From assembly GCA_006503535.1 (NCBI GenBank), contig QYRS01000003.1, positions 2,232,001-2,296,000 of the forward strand: a DNA stretch of 64,000 bases. The letters are read 5' to 3'. The notes beneath the pieces are model-generated. The model was given only the letters and a program-made list of their open reading frames with translations, ran no database searches and was not told the DNA's origin. Positions 14,188-26,000 of the stretch are shown here, in pieces. This DNA comes from Arthrinium phaeospermum (lineage: Eukaryota; Ascomycota; Sordariomycetes; Amphisphaeriales; Apiosporaceae). Position 1 is the first letter of the stretch, and each line of letters opens with the position of its first letter. Made by a program: the position numbers and the translations under genes.

Positions 14188-15080
14188 ATGTACGAACTGA
14201 GCTTCAATGGCACAATGTTCAAGGCCGACATTGACAACGCCCGAGCAATCCTGGGCGGCATCTGTTGGTCGAAAGGTCTTCACACCGTGAAGAGGATCGT
14301 GTACTACGCCGGGCCGCCTCAACCGCATCCCAAAGGCCTCCCCAAACTAGAGCACGTGACGCAGATACCACCGCCACCTAACAACCAGCAGCCTCCCCGT
14401 CCGCACCCCGCCTGGAACGCCCTGAGTAAGGAGGTCTCTCGCTCGTCGTATTTCTTGCGCTTGGCCTACCGTGTGTCGCCCGATAAAGATTTCGGATCCG
14501 AGGCGGATGTGGATCTCAACACGGTAGCGGGCACACTGCAATGGTTCGACTTCCCGGATCCTCCCAAGGGCCAAACCTTCACACAGCGACGGAAGCTGGA
14601 GATTCCAGGCCAGGGAAACCTGCCGATGGTCATGACTGACAACAAATATGAGTAAGGCCTTCCTCTTGGCGGCTAGTCACTAGCTGTATTTATTCTATGG
14701 CAAAAGTCCGCGATGCTAACCTGACGTGTGGCGGTAGGTTCGACAAGGAGCTCATTGAGGAAACCTGGTCCTTTGTCAAGGACGATGACTTCGAAATCGC
14801 CTTTACGCGCTATTTCAAGCTGCCGGAGGGAGGCGCGGAGCCAGCCACTCAACTGGCGAGGCTGCCGCCGTGGTCGGATCTGACACCGTTGGATCCTGCG
14901 GAGAAGTGGTTGGTGTCAATCAGGTCCTTCGCGTGGGAAGAGAACAACCCAGAGGAGGTCAAGAAGGCCGTCTCCCAGATCCTAGAGGAGAAGACATTCT
15001 TCGACAAATTCTTTACTTTCGAGGCCGTGGATAGAAGGGATCTCGATACACGGGTACCGCCCCCAGCTAGAACGATGTGA
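14188..15080 (+). CDS. MED18: Mediator complex subunit 18 (Med18/Srb5)
   Basis: Two exons (14188-14651 and 14738-15080) joined over an 86-nt intron with donor GTAAGG, branch GCTAAC and acceptor GTAG; the split codon restores a Glu before FDKELIEETW. The protein is 268 aa. Family features are the N-terminal MYELSF start with an LGGICW motif, an R-x-x-YYAGPPxP segment, LxWFDFPDPP followed by TQRRKLEI, and the C-terminal half with SFVKDDDFEIAFTRYF. Med18 is a head-module subunit of Mediator, forms a beta-barrel with Med20 and links activators to RNA polymerase II. The frame is open upstream to 13897, but the conserved family N-terminus is at 14188. It converges on the secreted-protein gene at 15775. 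Identification rests on family resemblance and is strong. Confidence 0.9.
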
Positions 15081-15441
15081 CGGCACCCAACCTTTCACAT
15101 CATTAATGAATCCTGCGTAGCACCAATGCGCAGACTCAAGTAATTCGATAACTACATGTTCCAGCGATACCTGGTTTTAGGTATGACGTGAAGTCGCTAC
15201 GGTGTTTATTCATCCTGATATCCCACGACTGATATCGTACCTAGATGGTCACTGCGTCCAGGACTCGTTATTGTCGCTAACATCGATCTGCGTGCTTATC
15301 ACCTGAGGTGTGCAGAGTGCTTTGTGAAGCTTTGTTTTCGTTGTTTCTAGCACGATTACACAAAAGACTCCGATAAATTATTTGGGATACTTTGGAAACT
15401 GGGCAAGAGGATTAGGGGGGCCGTTAAGCCTACAGCGTACA

Positions 15442-15471
15442 GGGAAAGGAGGGGGGAGGGGGGAGGGGGGG
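15442..15471 (+). repeat. G-rich tract, potential G-quadruplex
   Basis: Runs of G separated by single A residues (G3, G2, G6, G6, G7) in the 3' intergenic space between the convergent Med18 and secreted-protein genes. The rest of the 15081-15774 interval shows nothing else recognisable. Confidence 0.8.
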
Positions 15472-15774
15472 AAGCACATGCGGAAAGGGTGAGAGGGCAC
15501 AACACAGGAATAGAAACAGCAAGACCTCTCAATCAGAACTCTGTTATGGTGGTTCAATTTTGCTCCCAGAGGTCAGTCAGTCCTCGGACCTTCAGGGTAG
15601 TCCAAGGGTCGACGACGATATGGCGGGAAATATCTACCTGATTTACGTCACTTATCTGCGTGGTCTCTCTTCTCCTCGAGAACTTCACAAAGCGCCACTG
15701 AAACGTTGAGCTAGAACAAGCACACACAGTCCAACCGCAATCTTCGATCAGCCTGGCAACTTCCGAGAGAGGCT

Positions 15775-17110
15775 TCAAGCGGCCGGAATCAAAGGTCCCG
15801 AGTCACAGCCGTCCTTGGAAGAACCACCAGCCGCGACCACGGCATCACCAATGCATCCCTTGATTGCAGATCCCTGGACGGTTCCAGTAGCGGACCAGTC
15901 ATAGGTGCCGTTGTCGGGAGTCCAGTTGAAGGCCCACGAGGCCACGGTGCCGCATGACGAGAGACCGGCGTTGAGGTTGGCTCCGTCGTCACCGAGCTTG
16001 TCGTCGCTGAAGCCCTTGCCATGGATCTCGAAGCTTCCCGTCTGAGAGCCATCGGCGTTGTTGCTGACGAGCTTCGCGCTGCAGCTGTCGACGACCCAGC
16101 TCTGCATGATGGTGGCCAGCGTACCGCGGTCCAGCTTAACTCCGGGCACTGCAGTATCAAAGTTAGCGGGACCAAGCCTTTTGGCTGGATACAATGGCGC
16201 ATCGTAGGGAGGGCCGCTGTAGTAGAGGACAGGAAAACATACTGTTGTAGATGGGGTCTTGGACCTCGGGGCCAAGAGGCTCGCGTGTCAAGCAGTTGAT
16301 GCGGACAAAGATGACGACGCCATCGGCCTGGCCGGTCGAGTCGTACCAAATCTGAGGAGCGCAAAAGTCGTTGGTGTTGATGACATTGGGAGCACACATC
16401 CACATGCCATCTTGCCACATAGCCGTGGACTGAGACAGAGTACCGCTAGAGGGGTGAAGTGGACGTCAGCATCTCTGATCTCGTTTGCTGGAATTTCACC
16501 GATTTGGTCAGAACTTACCAGGTGGTTTTGCGGGCAGGGACAAAGGTGAAATAACCGCACTCGCCCGGCTGAGGCTCGAAGTCCCAAGAACGACCCTGGC
16601 TGGTTCCGAAGCTCTGGCTGTATCCTCCACTGACACCAAGCTTGACGGCCTTGCCGACCTTGGGGCTGAAACCGAAGTTCCAAGACCTGTTAAGGATATT
16701 TATGTCAGTTGGGCAAGAACTGATTACTGCCTCCAGAAATTGCATACCAGCTAGTCGACGAACTCTCGCTGAGGGAGCACTTGGTGGGATAATGGCACTC
16801 AGAGCGGGGGAAGGGCGACTCGGTGGCCCACTCGAAAGTGGTGTCTTGACGCCAGTTAGTTAGACGATTCGGTGTTTGGATTGGGCACTGGAGAATACGC
16901 ACTGATCTGACAGTAGGAGATACAATCATAGGCGTAGTTGGCCCATTGCGAGCAAGAACCATCCGGGTTGAGATCGAAAGGAGGGGGGCAGACATCCTTC
17001 AGGTACTCGTGGTAGAAGACCGGCGTGGCGTCGACACCGTCGCAAGGATTTGCAACGGCCAGCTTGGCCAGGGCCAGGAAGAAGAACATGATGATGCCGG
17101 TCAGCTCCAT
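15775..17110 (-). CDS. secreted Cys-rich protein, unknown function
   Basis: Five exons on the minus strand: 17110-16903, 16844-16748, 16686-16519, 16445-16243 and 16148-15775. All introns are GT-AG with CTAAC or CTGAC-like branch sites, and all junctions keep one frame, giving 349 aa. Residues 1-20 (MELTGIIMFFFLALAKLAVA) are a clear signal peptide, followed by mature NPCDG. The mature chain has many Cys and no transmembrane segment. The middle (about residues 100-158) alternates Ser/Thr/Gly and aromatic residues and ends in GECGYFTFVP, a pattern reminiscent of the beta-rich stalk region of aerolysin-like secreted proteins; this is only a resemblance. The C-terminal part is a Gly/Asp/Trp-rich domain. 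The product is exported. Gene structure is confident; function is not assigned. Confidence 0.8.
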
Positions 17111-18459
17111 CTTCGTTGGTGGTGATTCGGATCGGATTGGGAGAAAGAGTAAAGCAGCACACCTGACGAAGGGCTCGCGTATTCAGGTCGGGAATTTATT
17201 GTGAAGGAAAAGGAAAGCGAAGGAGAGTTCAATGACAAAAGAGCGAATGAGGGCAATAAAGATGTTCTCAGGTTGAATCCGTATGAAGCCAGAGACGTCG
17301 ACCCGTCAACGGATAAAAAGAGCGTATGTGATGGTGGGTGAACAAGCAGGAAGGAGGAGAAGCTTCATTGGCAAGTGTAGCTTGGCTAAATAGTGTTGTC
17401 AGGGCAGCTTCCTATGTGTGAATGTACAGGGAGTACCTGCTGCATTCAATAGCATTGCATTAAAGGCAGTAACTACTTGAAGTTCCTTTAACGTTGGCCT
17501 CACCTTCGCTTGACTCTCAGTCTTGCAGGGCGTTCACATCTGTAGGAACCTATTATAGATTGAATACTGTTATAGAAATGATATCCGTGAAATTACACCG
17601 TGCACCTATATACATACCCCTTTTTGACTTGGCAGAACCTCCAAAGAGTGAAGAAAGCGACGACCAGGAAGCCTGGAGAGCTTTCTATCGAAGCAATTAC
17701 TGCCTGGAGGCAATCAAGACTTTCCAGACCACTAGGTTTCATGTTATAATGATTGTTCCACCGCTGGAATCGGGATACTCGAAGCAACCCGCAATATGGA
17801 AGCAAGCATTGTAGGCTAAACAGCATATGATTGAGAAGAGGATCTGCTGGAGATGACTGTGGCGAATTGAAGACAGGAAGAAGCATCGCTAATGTCTGAA
17901 AGCGAAACCCAATGTTCAGTGTATTGAGATCAAGTAGTTGAAACATGGCTTCATCAAGTTGGCAAACCAGCCGAGATGCACCCCTATCTTGGGCCGATGC
18001 AGAAAATGCACCCTATTCGCGAAACTTGGCAGTATGCAGTCACGATTCCATTCCTGTCTACATCTCGATGCTCCAAGTGATTTTGTAGAAGACAGCTTAC
18101 AGTTCTATCAATCAATCAAGATACGAAGTTGAAATAAAAGGGGATGATCGTTGGGATCACGGTTAGCATATAAGCTTAGCGGGCCCTTCCTACCATAACC
18201 CCTCCCCAATCCCCCATATTAGCAGCATCCCCAAGTATCGTTGCAGTTCTGGACAAGATACTATAATGACCTTCCGCGATGACAACACCAACAACGAGCA
18301 TATCCGTGAAAGGAACTTGAGAGAACCACCCAGAAGGCGGACAGGCTATAGGAGAACCAGGTTAGTTGCTTGCGACTTCCCTACGAAAATCTCCCTCAAC
18401 CTCAACTAGGACCATGTCACAGCCTATTTCTCTACTCTTGGCTCACTTTCCAAGGGTGA
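17111..18459. other. intergenic, nothing recognised
   Basis: Upstream region of the secreted-protein gene at 15775-17110. Open frames of about 110 codons occur on both strands at 17.5-17.95 kb and overlap each other; neither has a signal peptide, domain or exon structure. Confidence 0.55.
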
Positions 18460-18846
18460 TCATGATCGCCAACCAGGCGACATGCGCAGTGGCGCATCAG
18501 GCCAGCTCCACCATTCCTTCGCGTGCTCCATTCCGGAGAGCGTTTTTGCCACGTCCGTTTTGCTAACCTCAAGAACGTAGAAGGTTGCGCCGTATAAGAC
18601 TGGGTAGGTCCAGTTCTCCTTCGGCGTAGCACTGATACCGTTTGCCGCGAGCTCAGCGTAGAACTGGTCGAAATCCTATAACGATGTGAATACGGAAGTA
18701 TCAAGAAGTGAATGCAAACGACTGACTTGAAGATCTTTTGTGAATTCCACCAAGTACATTGCCTCGCCGGGGAAATAGGGTATGGCATTTGGCACCGCTA
18801 GGGCAGCGCTGGCTAAGAAGCATACCAGGGAGTGGATTGGCCGCAT
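18460..18846 (-). CDS. small secreted protein, I9/subtilase-propeptide-like
   Basis: Two exons (18846-18727 and 18675-18460) with a 51-nt intron (donor GTCAGT, acceptor TATAG), phase 0, giving 111 aa. The N-terminus MRPIHSLVCFLASAALA is a signal peptide. The mature part begins with a beta strand (MYLVEFTKDL), then a helix (DFDQFYAEL), a second strand pair ending in GATFYVLEV, and a helix SKTDVAKTLSGM leading to a Trp/Pro-rich end (WWSWPD). That order and the V-x-x-x-WP ending match the I9 inhibitor/propeptide fold found ahead of secreted subtilisin-like proteases. No protease catalytic domain follows. It could be a stand-alone I9-like inhibitor or the remaining N-terminus of a lost protease. 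The exon model is my own splice prediction. Confidence 0.5.
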
Positions 18847-19506
18847 TGTAGTTTTGCATTGGCTGCGCTGGTCGTGATGCTGATGAAGAAGTTGATCAGT
18901 GAGAAGAAGGAGTTCTAGTTTTCCATCGAAGGGTTTTGTGGCAAGCTATGTTAGTCCGACCAGAGCTCCGAGCGACGGCCATGAGTGGTTTGAGTCCATT
19001 GAGTCTTGTTCTCGATTATCTTAAGAGAGCGAACTTGCGCTGAATGCCGTGGTCCAATGTAGCTACATGTACTTCTGAAGCATGAAGAAACGCATATGTC
19101 CTCAGCAGCTATTAATCAACAGAAGTGGGGATACCGGAGTTACTGTTTGCCTCCAGACATCACAGAACTGATTATGTACGACGAGGATAGATAGAAAGAT
19201 CAATGAGCACTCATGGTTGAATCCGGAGGGCTTCCCGTTGTCTAGGCATATCTGTGCCTGGCCTCACCGAAGAAGCCCATGGGTGCTCCATTCGAAGCCA
19301 ATATCGTATGGGAGGTTACATCATAAAAATAACCTGACATGTGGTTACTGCAGCTAGTACCTTGCCCCAGAACTTGGAAGGAGCTCCCCACTAATTAAAG
19401 GCTAGCCCCCACGCCCCACGACGCGTCTTGCAGCGCGATTACCTTCAATTAATAGGTAAAGTACTGCCTGCTAGACATCGATACCTACAGAGTACCTCGT
19501 TACCAC
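18847..19506. other. divergent intergenic region
   Basis: Lies between the divergent small secreted gene and the PNKP gene, so it should hold both promoters. No clear TATA box or repeat is seen. Confidence 0.5.
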
Positions 19507-19602
19507 ATGCCATTCCCCCGCATATCTCGCTGTGGGCCTCCGTTCTCTTCGCGGTTTGTGTTCACTCGATACATATCACAGTCACGATCAAGGGCCCTTA
19601 TC

Positions 19603-21206
19603 ATGGCGTCAGAGGAGGATTCCGGCCCTGCTTCGTCCAGCAATACGAAGCGGAAAGCCACCCGGTCTATCTCCCCACCAGCCATCAAGCGGAAGGCTCA
19701 GAGCAGCATCTCGAGTAAGCCAAGCCTCTTCCACCCAGGAAATGAGTGCTGCATGCATTGCGAGTATCATAGAACTGATCAATCTTGTTAGAAACCGCCG
19801 TAAACAACTTCTTCAAGCCTACCTCTCAGAAACCGAAGGAACGGACGTCTTGGTCCGAACGCGCACCCAACGACGATACTCCCGCAACCTTGCTCGTTGG
19901 TCGCTATGAACCCGAAGGCGTCGACGAGGCGGATCGACAGAAGAGGACAAAGATTGCCGCCTTTGACCTCGTGAGCTCTTGCGCCCTTGACAGAACTATG
20001 CCCCTGATATCCGCTTACGGTCAGTTCGTATTTTAGGACTCGACCCTGATCACGACGGCGTCCGGCGGTAAATGGGCAAAAGGCCCGAACGACTGGAAGT
20101 GGTGGGATTCCACTGTCCCCACGAAACTTAAGCAAATGTATGCGGAGGACAACTACCGCATAATAATCCTGAGCAACCAGGCCGGCCTTAAGTTGCATCG
20201 CGACCCCAAGGCGAAGGGCCCCAAGAACCTTGGTGACGGTGTCGCGAACTTCAAACAAAAATGCAATGCTATTTTGGCGCAGCTGGATATCCCCACCTCA
20301 GTCTACGCTGCTACGGGTCATGACATCTACCGTAAGCCTCGAATAGGCATGTGGAAGGAGCTGTGCGATGACTATGACATCGAGGAGGGTGACATTGACA
20401 CAGAGAACAGCATGTTTGTGGGAGATGCTGGTGGGCGTACTGCTCAGCTCAAACAAAACGGCTCTAAGGCTGCAGCCATCGCCAAGGACTTCAGCTGTTC
20501 AGACCGCAACTTCGCACACAATGTCGGGGTTACCTATAAAACCCCAGAAGAGTTCTTCCTCGGCGAAGAGCCCCGCGAGTTCCTGAGAGATTTTGATGTG
20601 GCCCAGCATCCCTTTGTCGACGACCACAACGTCATCTTCGAGAAGAAGAATGATAAGGATGTGGTGTTGTTCTGCGGCCCTCCTGGAGCCGGGAAGAGCA
20701 CATTTTTCTGGAAGTATCTGAAGCCATTGGGATATGAGCGCGTAAACCAAGACACGCTGAAGAGCCGGGCCAAGTGCTTCAAAGCTGCAGCGGAACATCT
20801 GGGGGATGGGGACTCAGTAGCTATTGGTAAGGGGGGCCCCCATTTCGTGTCGTACTTCATATAAGCTGCATTTCACTCTAACACTCAAGCCGCAGACAAC
20901 ACAAATCCGGACGTTGATGGTCGCGCCGAATGGATCGAGTTCGCGAAGAAACACAAAGTTCCTATTCGCTGCGTCTGGTTCAAGACACCCTTGGAGCTCT
21001 GCCAGCATAACGATGTGGTGCGAGCCCTGAACAAGCCCATGAACCCCGAAGCACGCGAAGTGTTGCCCAGCATTGCGTTCAACGGATTCAAATCGCGGTT
21101 CAAGGAACCCAAGACCAAGGAAGGCTTCCAGGAGGTTTTCGAGGTCGATTTCAAATTCCGGGGTACCAAAGAGGAATATGCCATCTGGGGTCGGTATTGG
21201 ACATGA
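19603..21206 (+). CDS. PNK1: polynucleotide kinase 3'-phosphatase (Pnk1/PNKP)
   Basis: Four exons: 19603-19714, 19792-19970, 20037-20826 and 20896-21206; introns are GT-AG and the frame closes to 463 aa. The phosphatase domain starts with the HAD nucleophile motif FDLDSTLI (Asp96, Asp98), whose two halves are brought together by the second splice. It continues through IILSNQAGL and ends near MFVGDAGGR. The kinase domain begins with the Walker A loop GPPGAGKST at residues 311-319 and runs to the C-terminal WGRYWT. As in fungal Pnk1, no FHA domain is present. The enzyme removes 3' phosphates and phosphorylates 5' ends during strand-break repair. The N-terminal 40 residues are Ser/Lys-rich with a KRKATR basic cluster, a possible nuclear signal. 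An in-frame ATG at 19507 would add a 32-residue Arg-rich leader; see the finding. Confidence 0.93.
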
Positions 21207-22448
21207 GATGGATACAGTCGAACGCGAACGAGTGAGAGACAGCGCAGGGTAGGCTCACTTCTCTGTCGCCGGAAGCGACTTAGTAGGTCTCCCCTATGAG
21301 CTCGTTGGTTGTATTACTTGACGCGATGATGGACTCTAGTAGGCTTGCTGAAGTCATTGCGATCTCTTTTGCTGTACTGTCATGACTGATGATCAACCGG
21401 AATAAGATGAGATGCCCATCAAGGGTTAGCTATACTTGGAAGATGGGAGCCATTGTCCCCCCTACAATCAAACATATTGCCTGTTCACTTGTATCAATGG
21501 TTTCTTTCGTTGCCACCCGAACCGTTATGGGAAACATATCCCTTGTTCCATGACCTACTTCCTGCCTGCAGAGCGCCAGCAGCCTGCGTAGCGATTTGCT
21601 CGAGTTCACGTATACCAAAAGGCCTTGCTGCAAACAAGCAGCAAAGGGGCATGCGAGTCTGGCAGACGAAGTTCGTTGCACACACAGTGTTGCGGGTGCT
21701 CTGAGGAAGCCCCTTTTCTCAATTCCCTCCTGCGCTGGGCTATGTATCAGATGACAAGACGTGTGGACATGCATCCCATATTCGAGGTTGCAATACAGTC
21801 AAATGAATTGGCCTTAGTCTTCACATCAGCACTGTAGATCAAGAATGAGACGAATGGACTTGAGGGTTGCCATGGGTATTAACTATGGAAGGGGATCTAC
21901 CAATCTACCAACTTTGCCCGAATCGCACATCGTACAAACGAGGTGTAAAAAGGGGGGAAGGGAGGTCGAGAGGGAAGGGATCAACACCGCCACCACTACC
22001 GCCACCACCATCGCCGTGTCCATTGGCACGGCGGGTATCAGGGCGTGTGCTGTGCTGTGATGTGTTGTGCTATGTGCTGAAGCGATACCTATTGCTCTGG
22101 CCTGGCATTGGCAAGCAAATACAAATCCAGACGCCGTATAAACAAGTGCTGCTAACTTTTCCTGCCGGCGTCTGCCTTCCTCGACGTTCAGTGCCTTGCC
22201 GCAGACCACAGGAACGAACAGGGTAAATTTGGAGTGTCGATATTCCTTTACCCTAGTCCAAGGTCGAGTGACAAATCATTCGTGCCTTCATACTGGTCTT
22301 GGTCTCGGCTTTTTCAATTCGTGACCTCGTCTCCCTCTTTTCGTTGACCTCTGATATACATCCCTCGTGTCGACAATTTTTCCTTTCTCATTACTTAGTG
22401 CTAAGAAAAACACTAATCTCGCACACCCATCATGGCATGCTGACCCCA
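21207..22448. other. convergent intergenic region, nothing recognised
   Basis: Separates the 3' ends of the PNKP and Kgd4 genes. Contains only short overlapping open frames and a CCACCN-rich stretch around 21.98-22.02 kb. Confidence 0.5.
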
Positions 22449-23025
22449 TCAACCGAAGAGAGCAGCACCGCCGCTCTCAACAGCCTCGATCTCGGCCATG
22501 TCAATGGGCGCGCGCTGGAAGCGAGCGGGAAGCTGGCTGCGGTCGAAGTAGGTTCCCTTGGGAGCCTCGACGGAGCCGAGAGCGGCGCCGGAAGCGCCGC
22601 CAATGCCGGACTGGGCGCCGACCGTCTTACGCAGGGGGCCGTGCTGCTGGGCGTTGTCGCGGTAGGAGCTGAAGCTGGTGTGGGAGTTACCAGAGCCCGA
22701 GCCGAAGTTGGCGGGGAGCGAGCCGGTGGGGGAAGCCGGGTGAGGCTGCGGGCTGTGGTCGATGTTGGCTGTTGAGAAGAAACGGTAATGTTAGCACCGT
22801 GTCCTATACAAGTATAGTGAAATGGTGGCAATTGCTCTCTCGGGAATCAAGGCCGTCGCGAGGACGGGCGAGACAGTCGAGGCAAATATGCCGTGTGTGC
22901 ACAATGAGGTAATAACCCCAAAGCGGGCACTACGTACCAGGAGCAGAGTGACGGCCGACGAATCGGATCAGAGGGGTACGCTCGGCAGCGTGAGCGGCTT
23001 GACGGAGGACTCGAGTGGCATTCAT
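22449..23025 (-). CDS. KGD4: 2-oxoglutarate dehydrogenase subunit Kgd4 (MRPS36-like)
   Basis: Two exons (23025-22938 and 22768-22449) with a 169-nt intron (donor GTACGT, branch GCTAAC, acceptor ACAG); 135 aa. The N-terminus MNATRVLRQAAHAAER is basic/amphipathic, fitting mitochondrial import, and is followed by PLIRFVGRH, the family's first conserved block. The C-terminus has the diagnostic LPARFQRAPI and an IEAVESGGA ending, as in yeast Kgd4 (Ymr31). In yeast this small protein recruits the E3 subunit to the 2-oxoglutarate dehydrogenase complex in the mitochondrial matrix; older annotations call it a 37S ribosomal protein (YMR-31). Assignment is by motif and length. Confidence 0.85.
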
Positions 23026-26000
23026 TTTGAAGTTGGCGGATATTTTTGGGGCGACTGGACGCGAGAAGATTGAACGATTTGCTGGCTGGACGCGACAGGA
23101 ATTATTGCTGAGGGGAGAAATGCGACAATTTGGCTTTCGTGACCAAGGACGGACAGAAACGAATTCAAGCCGGGTTTCTTGGAGGCAGCGACGTTTTTTC
23201 AGCGGGGCCCCTGCTGGTCTTAGTGTTCGTCCGTGGCAGTTCGGCACGACTTTTTTGCAAGGTTCAATGTTGATATGGGTAATTGCGGAGGTCTAGTCGA
23301 CAGGGGGAAAAGCCCCGACCTTTTAGTAGGCGTCTAAGCTAAAATAGAAAATGTGCAGTCTAGGTACTGCAGGCAGGGCAGTACTGTAGTAAGATAAGTA
23401 AGTCTGTTGTTGGTTGCGTAATGGAGCAGCGTAAAGGATTCAATGTCGAGGCTCAGCTTGTGCAAATGACGACAGCGGCTGGTATGTGCGAGGTGGGCGA
23501 TGTCAACTTGCTGACTTCAGAGATAGATGTCTGGTATTTGATCGTTTGATGGCATAGAGGACGTGGGAATGGTGAGGGGAGACAAGAGGGCGCTGGTGGT
23601 GTGCGCAGTCCAAGAGCAAATATATAAATATTTCAGATTATTGGTTTAGTCTTGCCATTTGCAAAGTCTAGATGAATCAACATGCGCATGTTATGCAACA
23701 GCTGCGGTCTTCGGACTTTGTTACAGGGGGGCGGTTGGAGGCGTGGGAGGGGTGGTAGAGGGGGGTTTCCCTGGTTAGTGGTCGCAACCCACCACTGCAA
23801 AAGCTGCAAGAGGGAAGCCCGATGGCTCGTCATACGATTCATATCCGCTTATGGTACGGTTTGTCTGAATTTGTCGCCCGCTCACGGCTAACTACTTACA
23901 CGATCTTGAAACCCTTGACCAATGGAAATTCAATTTTGCGCATCCTAGAGAGCATAGCCAATTCGTTGATAGTAACCATTGCAGATACACAATCCCATCT
24001 GTTGTCTGCGTCTCACCAAAACCAGGACCTCCTCCGAGATACTCCGAGGGGCAAAACGTTCTGGCGATGCACGAATGCAAGCCCTCCCTGCTTCTGCTCC
24101 CTGCATGTGCAGGTCCTGACTAGTAGTAGTACAACCTGTTCGAGACGAACTACAGTGTGGGGGATCTCGGTCGAGAGGCAGGCAGACAGCGGACAAGAGC
24201 ATGTCAGGTCACGCAACGAATCACGTCTTTTGGCCGTGCCTGCAACCCAGGCCACTATTGCTCCTCTAAAACGCCCTGCGGTTACCGTAGCGGCCCCGGC
24301 GCGGGATTAAGCTACTTAAACCCACTGGCCTAGAATCGCCAGTGCGCATGATGGAGGGAGAGCCCATCTCATTGGCCTGGGAGCTCCGGAAAAGTGTTTC
24401 GGGGGACCCTTTCTGGGCGAATGGTGATTGTACTGTAGCCCTACAGCATGCAGCTGAGCAAACCTTAGCTTACCCCGACTTCCCTTACTCAATCAAGCTC
24501 TCGTGGAAAAGGAATGAAACCTGGAGACTGGAGGGGGTTGATAAGCGAATGCGGGGGAGGAAAGCTGTCGCGGCCTCCTCCCTGAATCTCGCTCGGATCT
24601 ACATACAGATTGGCCTGCCCTGGCAAGAGCAAGAGGACGCACCTGGCTTGTCTTTGCTCGGCTCGGATATTCTTGCCCAAAGTGAACTGCCAACAAACCC
24701 CGGGGAGCGACTTCGGCTCGGCTCAGGTAGGCCTACTGTACTGTGACTCGTGGGGTCAGTCGTTTTTCCATGCAAATTGCCTGACGTAGATTTGCAGCAG
24801 CGACTTCTTATTAGGCATCGAAATAGACATAGATAACCTTATGTGGTGGAGCTATTTCTCAGTCCTTTTAGTGTGCTTTTACCAGAAGAGGAGTGGTTTT
24901 CGATAGGCCTGCATGGCGTGAGGTCGTGGACTAATTAGTAAAGCTTCTTAAACTCCCATCTATCCTATTGGTAGGATCGTCCCCTGCCTCCTCAACCAAA
25001 ACTACCGGATCTGGAATCTATATGCTAAGATGCCAGCAGCTGCCGAACCCAATTCCATTTCCCCGTTACCAAAAGGTTCCCTAAACAGAATCTTGGGACG
25101 TTTCCCAGGCCAAGGTTAACATTCGGCTCCGTCCGGAATTTACTGGACAACCTTAAGAGGTGGTTGGTACCGTAGCTATGTAGGGATGGCTAAAGTTGCT
25201 CATCCGAACAGTAAGTTTGCAGTGTCTCACAACTGCCTTCCGTCGCACGAGACATGTACCCCCGTTCCCTCTTCTCCCTGGGGTCACATCAATCACAAAG
25301 AAGCGGTGGAACTGTTATGGCGGCCTTCTCGAACACGTGTGGAAGCAGTCACGACACCTCGCGGTTCCCGGTTTAACGAATGTAGTCGGGTCCACGCTGT
25401 TTACGCTGGACAATAGTGTGTCCGCATCGCCCAACCGAAAACCCGATGCCGTTCTTCGACATCCCCGATCGTTCTGGAGGGAAGGCAACTAGACAGCCAT
25501 TGCTGTTTGGTGAAATGACCGAATCACGTCAGACATGGTACATTGCTGGTGCCGAATGCGAAGCGTCCCATTTTCGGGACTTGCGGCTACTGACACCCTC
25601 CGCGTCATCTTGTATCAGGGCATCTCGTTAAGGATGTGGTAGCCAAGTCCTTCACCGCTCGAAAGGATTCATCTTTTGACTCAGTGGTTCACAAACGCCA
25701 CAGACAGGTCCGGTCGGTCAGCTGACCGACACTGATCAGCCGTATCTTGCAAAGCTTCAGAGGTCAACATGAAGGTTACCCCCCTCCCGGTGGGATCTGC
25801 TCTGGATAACATACACTGCTTGCTTCGCTGGCTCTCGAAGCCGAGAGCGACCCTGTCATCGATGGTAACGCTTCCACATCCCTTACTTCAGAATGGCATT
25901 GGCGAATGTAGAGTGGCTACTTCACGTGAGGTCTCATGTTGCAGTAGCAAATAGACGCATGGTCTCTCAATTCCCGGTTGGATACTATACTTGAATAATT

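Noticed and set aside
17494..17946. Overlapping 106- and 117-codon frames on opposite strands
   Set aside because: Neither has a signal peptide, domain or splice structure; length is within chance for this window.
24342..24746. 134-codon plus-strand open frame
   Set aside because: No similarity or structure recognised; similar lengths occur by chance throughout the block.
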